Below are positions 1-4,665 of a stretch of DNA of 5,580 bases, in pieces. Under the pieces are notes generated by a model. The model worked only from the letters and a program-made list of their open reading frames with translations, did no database searches and was not told where the DNA came from. Positions within the stretch are counted from its first letter, which is position 1. Each line of letters begins with the position of its first letter. Origin of the DNA: Rhodospirillales bacterium (lineage in GTDB: Bacteria; Pseudomonadota; Alphaproteobacteria; Acetobacterales; Acetobacteraceae); the NCBI GenBank assembly GCA_018971905.1, contig JAGWZS010000128.1, forward strand, positions 1-5,580, in the 5' to 3' direction. Position numbers and translations under genes: made by a program.

Positions 1-64
1 GGAACAAATCAAGCGTCAAACCATCCAGCAAAGACGCTTGCGCCATAACCAAATAGCCGCTTAA
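1..64 (+). CDS. IS3-family transposase OrfB, C-terminal 20 residues only
   Basis: Only the tail of this gene is present. The frame starting at base 2 reads EQIKRQTIQQRRLRHNQIAA and then stops with TAA at 62-64. The pattern I-K-R-x-T-I-x-x-R-R-L-x-H, ending in A-A, is the typical C-terminus of IS3-family integrase-core transposases that follow a Y-F-G-R-G-type segment. The intact protein would carry out DDE-type strand transfer of the element. The catalytic DDE domain is upstream of the window and cannot be assessed. The first base belongs to the preceding codon. The segment is short, so the call depends on recognising the tail motif. Confidence 0.65.
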   Translation, partial: EQIKRQTIQQRRLRHNQIAA

Positions 65-141
65 AATTTTAACCCAATAGGTGAGCCAAAACCTCCGTTA
101 AAGCACGCTGCCAATTGTCTCAAATCATTCGACGATGGACA
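1..141 (+). mobile_element. Right end of an IS3-family insertion sequence (partial)
   Basis: This is the 3' end of an insertion sequence whose body lies to the left of the window. It holds the last codons of an IS3-type OrfB transposase (stop at 62-64), then about 77 non-coding bases ending ...GACGATGGACA at 141. Read from the other strand, the end begins TGTCCATCGTCG, which has the 5'-TG...CA-3' form usual for IS3-family ends. The boundary is set by two things. First, the integrase reading frame on the opposite strand keeps family-like sequence up to the Leu codon at 141-143 and loses it exactly there. Second, the terminal CA falls at 140-141. The left inverted repeat and the target duplication are outside the window, so the exact IS cannot be named. 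The family call rests on the transposase tail and the end pattern recalled from related elements. Confidence 0.7.
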
Positions 142-1103
142 AGCGCCCAAAAATGCCGCTTGATCGTCTTCTCGGATAGCGTGGTGCCACCTGCCGGGGC
201 ATCCGCTATGATAGCCTGAATGGGCTTATCCTTTTCAGCGTGAGACTTCCTGTACTTGGCGGGAATACGGCGCAGAGTGGCTCGGAACCGCTCCCCATCG
301 ACCGCCGTGTAATCATCAATGGCTCTGTCCCCCACAATCTCAAGGAATAAAGCAAAGGATGCAGACGCCTGCGAGGCGGCGTTATTACGCCACTGAGCCG
401 ACGCTTTTCCCCAACCAATGAAATCACTGGAAAACGTCGAAGCTAGAGGCCGGGAAGGCTCAGTAGGCTGAGTTGGAATACGAGCCGCCGGTTCTGGTTC
501 TACCGTGGCAAGATCAATCAGCGCAGACGAATCGACCCAGACAAGCGGTTCACTGCCTAGAGTGCGCCGTTCGGCTATCTCCCAACCTTTTACGGCAGCC
601 TCAAGGAGGCCATAGGTTAGGCGCTCCATCATTTCAGGCGGCAGATTATTCTGTTTGAGTAGTTGCTCTGCTCTGTCAGCCATTTCATTTGGGCTGTTGG
701 TCTTCAGGTCTCGCCGTAGGCTCTCCTGGGCATTACGGATTGCCTTTAAGTCCGCCTCATCAGCGGTTTGCGGGTCTCCAGGCTCCCACCAATGAGCATA
801 GACAGCCGATAAAGGCTGTCGAGCCATACGCCGCCCCAAGTCATCATCCACGAATCTCTTTAATTCGGCCCTTAAGACAGCCTGTAGGTCCGACTCTAGG
901 CTCACGCCTGGGACTCGCACGCGACGCAGCACACCATGAAATTCAGCATCAAGTAAGCCTGCCCTATGTTCAGCTTCTCTATAGTTGTAGGTTCTGAGGC
1001 TTATACATACCTCACCGTGTGCCGCGCCAGGGAGCCTGCGACGATAGTGATAGACACCTCGCTTGCGGGTGATGTGGGAACATTTGTGGGAACATAGGGG
1101 CAC
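120..1103 (-). pseudogene. Tyrosine recombinase (site-specific integrase), truncated by an IS insertion
   Basis: This is the N-terminal part of a phage or genomic-island integrase. Residues about 11-52 (ITRKRGVYHYRRRLPG, then SLRTYNYREAE) match the N-terminal arm-binding region (DUF6538-like), usually written as YYFRRRVP followed by SLGT...REA. Residues about 218-311 look like the SAM-like core-binding domain (FLEIVGDRAIDDY, TLSEKTIKRHFWAL). The catalytic domain with its Arg, His-x-x-Arg and Tyr residues is absent. Relatives of this layout are much longer, roughly 500-600 aa. Native sequence ends at the Leu codon (141-143). The last residues, VHRRMI, and the TGA at 120-122 are supplied by the inserted IS, and all three frames beyond are blocked by stops. 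The start taken is GTG at 1103; nearby ATGs are in another frame. The product cannot recombine DNA. The rest of the gene may lie on the far side of the IS. Confidence 0.8.
1073..1095. repeat. Two-copy tandem repeat, 12-bp period, at the integrase 5' end
   Basis: TGTGGGAACAT occurs at 1073-1083 and again at 1085-1095 on the plus strand. The repeat lies in the first codons of the integrase on the minus strand, where it encodes the duplicated CSHK-CSHI at residues 4-11. It could be a coding duplication or a pair of protein-binding half sites overlapping the integrase start. The sequence alone does not decide this. Confidence 0.7.
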
Positions 1104-1267
1104 GATTCAGGACCTACAGGCTCACCTTACCCTGCTAACCCCCCTAACTTACTTGACTCACTTTGTTTGGCCCGACAGACTCCAGGTTCCCCAGCCAAAT
1201 TTAAACGCCCGTTATATCAACCGGTTGAGCATTACAGCAGGGTACGAGCTGCAACAGCTCTTTGCTG
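1104..1267. other. Non-coding gap with short palindromes, 5' of the integrase
   Basis: No gene is supported here. The gap should hold the promoter of the leftward integrase and the 3' end of the neighbouring leftward small membrane-protein gene. It contains a perfect 12-bp palindrome TCAACCGGTTGA (1218-1229) and a nested hairpin starting at 1235. I looked for the 3' part of a tRNA, a common integration site, and did not find one. A rightward open frame crossing the gap (1063-1278) is low-complexity and antisense to the integrase, so it is not called. Confidence 0.5.
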
Positions 1268-1269
1268 TC
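1235..1269. other. Nested hairpin after the small membrane-protein gene (possible weak terminator)
   Basis: An inner stem, GAGCTG (1247-1252) with loop CAA and CAGCTC (1256-1261), sits inside an outer pair, ACAGCA (1235-1240) with TGCTGT (1264-1269). On the minus strand the structure begins at the stop codon of the small membrane-protein gene (1268-1270), so it could terminate that transcript. No T-run follows, so a classical intrinsic terminator is not shown. Just beside it, ATATGTT-G-AACATAT (1271-1285) is a second inverted repeat, inside the last codons of the gene. Confidence 0.35.
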
Positions 1270-1555
1270 ATATGTTGAACATATAGCACAGAACAATGAG
1301 CGCTATGGCGAGCAACCCCAGAAAACCAAACTGAATATATCCGAAGCCTTTCCTGGGTTTGACCGGTATGGCAGGGCGCTCGGTTTCTTGCGCCATTTCA
1401 ACGGCCGTCCTCTGCGTGACCGCAGGATCGTCCAAGCGAAAATATACCGCCATATCCTGGAAGCATTCCGCCAGAATGCCCGCCTGGGCACGAGTAAAGC
1501 TGCCATCGGCTTCCAGTTTACGAAGCATAGCCAACTTATCAAACGGCTGCGGCAT
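1268..1555 (-). CDS. Small DUF1640-like protein with C-terminal membrane anchor
   Basis: The protein has 95 residues from the ATG at 1555, which is preceded by a strong ribosome-binding site, AGGGGGAG, 7 nt upstream. A longer frame from 1645 exists but lacks this support and adds 30 unlikely residues. Residues 5-32 (FDKLAMLRKLEADGSFTRAQ, then AGILAECF) resemble the N-terminal block of DUF1640/CCDC90-type proteins, 'FDTLK..RxLExAGF...QAEA.AEA'. Residues about 73-92 (FGFLGLLAIALIVLCYMF) form one hydrophobic segment ending three residues before the C-terminus, with basic PRK before it, as in a tail-anchored inner-membrane protein. The long central coiled coil of DUF1640 proteins is nearly absent and replaced by a short linker, so this would be a minimal member. 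No function is known. It lies between the integrase remnant and the DUF1348-tetR operon and is divergent from the latter. Confidence 0.65.
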   Translation of the reverse strand: MPQPFDKLAMLRKLEADGSFTRAQAGILAECFQDMAVYFRLDDPAVTQRTAVEMAQETERPAIPVKPRKGFGYIQFGFLGLLAIALIVLCYMFNI

Positions 1556-1632
1556 AAAACGGCTCCCCCTGCTTAAATGGAAGCTAACCATACCCCTTGG
1601 AATGGCTTCAAGCTGTTGGCGCGCGCCCACAC

Positions 1633-1650
1633 CATCATTGGCCAACGATG
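1633..1650. promoter_or_regulatory. Near-perfect 18-bp palindrome in the divergent intergenic region
   Basis: CATCATTGGCCAACGATG pairs in 8 of 9 positions about its centre, the mismatch being 1637/1646. It lies 14 nt upstream of the -35 box of the DUF1348 promoter and about 80 nt upstream of the leftward small membrane-protein gene. A regulator site serving either direction is possible. The protein is unknown, and its sequence differs from the operator at 1675-1690. Confidence 0.35.
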
Positions 1651-1664
1651 CCCACGAGAATGAG

Positions 1665-1692
1665 TTGACACAAATAAACCGTTCGGTCTAAA
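1665..1692 (+). promoter_or_regulatory. Probable sigma70 promoter of the DUF1348-tetR operon
   Basis: A perfect -35 box TTGACA (1665-1670) is followed after 16 nt by TCTAAA (1687-1692), a 4-of-6 match to the -10 consensus. Transcription would begin near 1699-1700, leaving a leader of about 30 nt before the ATG at 1732. The spacer holds an inverted repeat typical of TetR-family control. The -10 box is the weaker half and its exact register is inferred. Confidence 0.6.
1675..1690. promoter_or_regulatory. Probable TetR-family operator between -35 and -10
   Basis: TAAACCG-TT-CGGTCTA is a 16-bp inverted repeat with 6 of 7 arm positions pairing; the only break is 1677/1688. The right arm CGGTCTA is the complement of TAGACCG, a half-site motif known from several TetR-family operators, including the LmrA/YxaF box containing TAGACC. 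It occupies the promoter spacer and overlaps the -10 box, so a bound protein would block RNA polymerase. The TetR gene at 2198 is the natural candidate binder, giving autorepression. The symmetry and position are seen; the binding partner is inferred. Confidence 0.55.
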
Positions 1693-1731
1693 TACGAAAA
1701 AGGTGCAATTTTAACAACTGGTATTTATTAT

Positions 1732-2193
1732 ATGTCGCCACTCCCCCCCCCTTTCACCGAAGAAACCGCCGCCGCGAAAGTTCGCATGGCAGAAGATGGC
1801 TGGAACAGCCGCAACCCTGAGAAGGTTTCGCTGGTTTACACGCCCGACAGCCAGTGGCGGAATCGCGCGGAGTTCATCAACGGCCGCCCCGAGATTGTTG
1901 CCTTTCTTACCCGCAAATGGGCCAAGGAGCTGGATTACCGGCTGATTAAGGAACTCTGGGCCTATACCGGCAACCGCATCGCCGTGCGGTTTGCGTATGA
2001 ATGGCATGATGACAGCGGCAACTGGTTCCGTTCCTACGGCAATGAAAATTGGGAATTCAACGCCGAGGGGCTGATGCAGCGGCGCTTCGCCTGTATCAAC
2101 GACATGCCGATGAAAGAGGCTGACCGTAAATTCCACTGGCCGCTCGGCCGCAGGCCTGATGGCCATCCCGGCCTGAGCGATCTGGGCCTGTAA
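1732..2193 (+). CDS. DUF1348 family protein (NTF2/SnoaL-like fold)
   Basis: The 153-aa protein matches the full length of the DUF1348 family (nuclear transport factor 2-like superfamily). Family hallmarks run in order: PPFTEETA near the start, [13 protein letters not shown] at about 36-48, [19 protein letters not shown] at about 76-94, [12 protein letters not shown] at about 100-111, and a C-terminal LSDLGL. These small alpha-plus-beta barrel proteins are presumably cytoplasmic and bind or modify small molecules, but no reaction is established for the family. The start at 1732 is chosen because the first residues, [13 protein letters not shown], align with the usual start, although no ribosome-binding site lies close upstream. 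A run of nine C at 1743-1751 encodes part of the proline stretch. It is the first gene of a cluster with the downstream TetR regulator, which starts 4 nt after its stop and probably controls it. Confidence 0.9.
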   Translation: MSPLPPPFTEETAAAKVRMAEDGWNSRNPEKVSLVYTPDSQWRNRAEFINGRPEIVAFLTRKWAKELDYRLIKELWAYTGNRIAVRFAYEWHDDSGNWFRSYGNENWEFNAEGLMQRRFACINDMPMKEADRKFHWPLGRRPDGHPGLSDLGL

Positions 2194-2197
2194 ATAT

Positions 2198-2779
2198 TTG
2201 CCCAGGATTATCCGCGAAAAATCCGAAATACTGCCCCTCGTCGCCGAGGCTTTCAGAGCATTGGGCTACGAGGGTGCGTCTTTCGGGCAGATCACGAAAT
2301 TAACCGGCATCAGCAAGGGCAGCCTCTTCCATGCCTTCCCTGGCGGGAAAGAACAGATGGCCGCGGAGGTATTGCTCGGGATCGACGAATGGTTCGTTAA
2401 AAACATTTACGAGCCGTTGGAAACCGGCGCGCCCAACGCCGCGCTGGCGCATATGTGGACGCAAACCGATAAATATTTCCGTTCCGGCGGGCGTGTCTGC
2501 CTTGTGGGGGCCTTTGCGTTGGATGCGACGCGCGACCATTTTCAAGGCACGATCCAAACTTATTTCACGCGCTGGATGCACGCTCTCACAGGTTGTTTGA
2601 TGCGGGCGGGGGCGGATGCCACGGAAGCCACGGCCTTCGCGGAACAGGCTGTGCTGAGCATCCAGGGCGGGCTGCTGCTGGCCCGCGCCGTTAACGATCA
2701 AACCGTGTTTACTCGCACGCTCAAACGGCTTGCCGCTTCAGCCGAAACCCTGCTTGCTTGCCAAAACCCACCCCGCTGA
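2198..2779 (+). CDS. TetR/AcrR family transcriptional repressor, LmrA/YxaF-like
   Basis: This is a 193-aa DNA-binding repressor. Residues about 10-59 form the TetR N-terminal domain: helix one LPLVAEAFRALGYEGAS, then the helix-turn-helix FGQITKLTGISKGSLFHAF. The following P-G-G-K-E-Q-M-A-A segment is characteristic of the LmrA/YxaF subgroup. The C-terminal helical domain would bind the inducer and form the dimer interface; the ligand is unknown. The start is TTG at 2198. It is the only plausible initiator after the in-frame stop at 2174-2176, and starting later would remove part of the first helix. It lies 4 nt after the DUF1348 stop with no strong ribosome-binding site, which suggests translational coupling. 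It likely binds the inverted repeat at 1675-1690 and so regulates itself and DUF1348, perhaps in response to a xenobiotic handled by the DUF1348 protein. Confidence 0.9.
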   Translation: MPRIIREKSEILPLVAEAFRALGYEGASFGQITKLTGISKGSLFHAFPGGKEQMAAEVLLGIDEWFVKNIYEPLETGAPNAALAHMWTQTDKYFRSGGRVCLVGAFALDATRDHFQGTIQTYFTRWMHALTGCLMRAGADATEATAFAEQAVLSIQGGLLLARAVNDQTVFTRTLKRLAASAETLLACQNPPR

Positions 2780-2810
2780 TATTGCTGCGCCAGTTGATCT
2801 AGGGGTGAAC

Positions 2811-3773
2811 ATGCTGAATGCCTATGCGTGCCAAAACGGACGGCTGCACCGCCTTGCCCCGGAAGAGGCCGCTGATGCCATATGGTTTGACCTCGAAAAT
2901 CCTGCCCCGGAAGAATATGCTTTTGTTGCTCGCGTAACGGGATTTTTGCTTCCGCAGCAAGAAGATCTGGCGGAAATTGAAAGCTCCTCACGCCTCGCGG
3001 TGGATGACGACATTCTTACCCTTTCCATGCCAATCGTCACGCGCGCGCGCGGCGTGCTGGAAGCTGGCGTGTGCGGGTTTGTTCTTTCTCCCCAATATCT
3101 CGTCACCCTGCGTTTTGCGCCCAGCATTTTGTTCAATCAGTTCAATACAGCCGCACCACCTGAAAATGTTCCAGGCAGCGCCCACATTTTCACCGGGCTG
3201 CTGGAAGCGATTATCGACAGGCAGGCCGACTCTCTTGAAAAATTACGGGAAGAGCTGGATCACCTGAGCCACAGGGTGTTTCATCACCGCCGTGGCAGCC
3301 AGACCCCCGCTCGCAATGCCGAGCGCGAGCTGCAGGCTATTCTGATTACGTTAGGACGGGACTATGATGCCATCTCTTACTTGCGGGACGCCCAGCTTGG
3401 TGTGGCACGCATTGCCCCCTATGCAACCGCCGCGGTGGAATGGATGCCTAAACCTGTTCGGGATCGCCTGAAGTCGGTTCAGAGAGACGTATCGTCGCTC
3501 AACGAATTCTCGACCCATCTGACCGACAAAGTACAGTTCCTGCTGGATTCGACGCTGGGCTTCATCAACATCGCGCAGAACAGCCTCATCAAGGTGCTCA
3601 CCATCGTCTCCATCATGGGCATTCCGCCCACGCTCATCGCCGGTATTTACGGCATGAACTTTCACGACATCCCGGAACTGAGCTGGCACTATGGCTACGC
3701 ATACGCCTGGGCGGCGATGATCATCTCGGCGGTTGCACCGCTCGTGTGGTTCCGTAAAAAGGGCTGGATATGA
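2811..3773 (+). CDS. corA: Magnesium/cobalt transporter CorA
   Basis: A 320-aa inner-membrane divalent-cation channel of the CorA family, which as a pentamer admits Mg2+ (also Co2+ and Ni2+). The signature Y-G-M-N is at residues 280-283, right after the first membrane helix (about 260-279, with IMGIPPTLIAGI). A short periplasmic loop, FHDIPELSWHYGYAYAW, and a second helix with basic C-terminal FRKKGWI follow. The large cytoplasmic N-terminal domain includes LEKLREELDHLSHRVF and the long stalk helix before GFINIAQNSLIK. The C-terminal region closely resembles the enterobacterial CorA ending, and the length is nearly the same (316 aa in E. coli). The ATG at 2811 is preferred over the upstream ATG at 2730, because MLNAYACQNGRL aligns with the E. 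coli start MLSAFQLENNRL and AGGGG lies 5 nt upstream. The gene begins 31 nt after tetR and overlaps sufE by 4 nt. Confidence 0.95.
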   Translation: MLNAYACQNGRLHRLAPEEAADAIWFDLENPAPEEYAFVARVTGFLLPQQEDLAEIESSSRLAVDDDILTLSMPIVTRARGVLEAGVCGFVLSPQYLVTLRFAPSILFNQFNTAAPPENVPGSAHIFTGLLEAIIDRQADSLEKLREELDHLSHRVFHHRRGSQTPARNAERELQAILITLGRDYDAISYLRDAQLGVARIAPYATAAVEWMPKPVRDRLKSVQRDVSSLNEFSTHLTDKVQFLLDSTLGFINIAQNSLIKVLTIVSIMGIPPTLIAGIYGMNFHDIPELSWHYGYAYAWAAMIISAVAPLVWFRKKGWI

Positions 3774-4204
3774 ACACTTTTTATATGCCCACAGAAAACA
3801 GCACCGCCGATGCCATTGAAAGCATCGGGGCGGAGCTTTCCTTGTTTGATGATTGGATGGACCGTTACGAGTTCATCATTGAACTCGGCCGCAAGCTGCC
3901 GCCTTATCCGGCGGCATGGCAGGATGAAGAACACCGCGTGCAGGGTTGCCAATCTCAGGTATGGCTGGCCTCCGAGACGCGCGGCGGAAAACTATGGTTC
4001 ACCGGCGCGTCTGATGCGGCAATCGTCTCCGGGTTGGTGGCGCTCGTCCTTAGGGTGTTTTCTGGCCGCAGCAAGGCTGAAGTACTCGCTACGCCCGCTA
4101 AATTCCTGCACGATCTTGGGTTAATCGGCGCGCTTTCCACTAACCGGGGCAATGGGGTGGCAGCAATGGTGGAGCGTATCCACGCCATTGCCAAAGCCGC
4201 CTGA
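3770..4204 (+). CDS. sufE: SufE family protein, cysteine desulfurase activator
   Basis: This 144-aa protein is the sulfur-acceptor partner of the SufS-type cysteine desulfurase in iron-sulfur cluster assembly. It takes the persulfide sulfur on a single cysteine and passes it on. The active-site motif V-Q-G-C-Q-S-Q-V-W places that cysteine at residue 60. Other family marks are the N-terminal FDDWMDRYEFIIELGRKLPP, the middle FTGASDAAIVSGLVALVL, and the C-terminal LSTNRGNGVAAM. Length is near the E. coli protein (138 aa). The ATG overlaps the corA stop as ATGA, with AAGGG 6 nt upstream, so translation is probably coupled to corA. No other suf gene is in the window, so this copy is separate from a suf operon here. 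The cytoplasmic location is inferred from the lack of a signal or membrane segment. Confidence 0.95.
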   Translation: MNTFYMPTENSTADAIESIGAELSLFDDWMDRYEFIIELGRKLPPYPAAWQDEEHRVQGCQSQVWLASETRGGKLWFTGASDAAIVSGLVALVLRVFSGRSKAEVLATPAKFLHDLGLIGALSTNRGNGVAAMVERIHAIAKAA

Positions 4205-4249
4205 AACGCTCACCCCCGGCATAAAGCCAGGGCTAAACTGGTTAGTCGA

Positions 4250-4585
4250 TTACCTCCAATGGCCGGGTACCCAGCGCCACACACCGCCTATAACCGCCCA
4301 ATGCCCATTTACCCAATGGTGCCAGCCAGGTGCGCGGCGGATATAATGGCCCCTCACCCAATGGTACCGGTAGCCATTCCAGGCCCAATGGCCAGGCACC
4401 CATGCCAAACCCGCACCAGGCGGCGGCGGCGGTGGTGGCTCCACCCGGAGTGGTGGCGGCGCCATGTAACCGGGCGGGTATGGCGGCACGGGCTGCGCGG
4501 CAGCGGGAAGGCTCAACCCGGCAAGCATTGGGACGGCAAGCATTGTGCCCATCAAAAACCGCGAAACTGAACGGCGTATTGCCAC
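4250..4585 (-). CDS. Secreted WXXGXW-repeat protein
   Basis: The 111-aa protein starts with GTG at 4585, with GGAGG 5 nt upstream. Residues 1-30 form a clear Sec signal peptide: basic RRSVSR, a hydrophobic core [15 protein letters not shown], and a PAAA|Q cleavage site. A proline-rich linker follows (32-56, including seven consecutive prolines). Four copies of W-V-x-G-H-W/Y then occur at 62-67, 76-81, 91-96 and 105-110, spaced 14, 15 and 14 residues apart. This is the WXXGXW/YXWGXW repeat family of small exported proteins, probably periplasmic or cell-surface. Their function is not established. The mature part is rich in Trp, His and Tyr, so metal or ligand binding is possible but speculative. 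The gene converges on sufE across a 45-nt gap and shares its strand with the FUSC gene, 80 nt away. Confidence 0.85.
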   Translation of the reverse strand: MAIRRSVSRFLMGTMLAVPMLAGLSLPAAAQPVPPYPPGYMAPPPLRVEPPPPPPPGAGLAWVPGHWAWNGYRYHWVRGHYIRRAPGWHHWVNGHWAVIGGVWRWVPGHWR

Positions 4586-4665
4586 CTGAACCTCCAGAAA
4601 AACATTGCGAAATGAAGACTAAGGCGCAAAAAATGGCGATCCCAAGGCGTGTTCAGTAAAAAAAT

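Noticed and set aside
10..40. 8-bp inverted repeat CAAGCGTC / GACGCTTG with a 15-nt loop, as a terminator or IS end
   Set aside because: It lies within the transposase tail codons, has no adjacent T-run on the plus strand, and does not coincide with the IS boundary at 141.
1104..1267. A tRNA or tmRNA 3' end as the island attachment site
   Set aside because: The stretch GACTCCAGGTTCCCCAGCCA looked suggestive, but no T-arm and acceptor stem could be paired.
1063..1278. Rightward 71-codon open frame across the gap next to the integrase
   Set aside because: It starts antisense to the integrase, begins with the tandem-repeat translation MWEHLWEH, is low in complexity, and resembles no family I recognise.
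1556..1645. Longer N-terminus for the small membrane-protein gene, starting at 1645
   Set aside because: The ATG at 1555 has a strong ribosome-binding site, and the DUF1640-like block begins directly after it.
2730..2810. Upstream start for corA at 2730, inside tetR
   Set aside because: It adds 27 residues without family similarity. The ATG at 2811 has AGGGG upstream and aligns with known CorA starts.
4205..4249. Bidirectional terminator between the convergent sufE and WXXGXW genes
   Set aside because: Only a short imperfect stem (CCCCGGC with GCCAGGG) is visible, with no T-run in either direction.
4255..4395. Repeated CCAATGG on the plus strand, resembling a direct-repeat array
   Set aside because: The copies are the His-Trp codons of the WXXGXW repeats read on the opposite strand. 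Spacing follows the protein repeat and there are no CRISPR-like spacers.
4586..4665. Promoter of the WXXGXW gene in the gap before the FUSC gene
   Set aside because: The best candidate on the minus strand (TTGCGC, 17 nt, AATGTT) matches consensus at only 3 of 6 positions in each box, so it is not supported.
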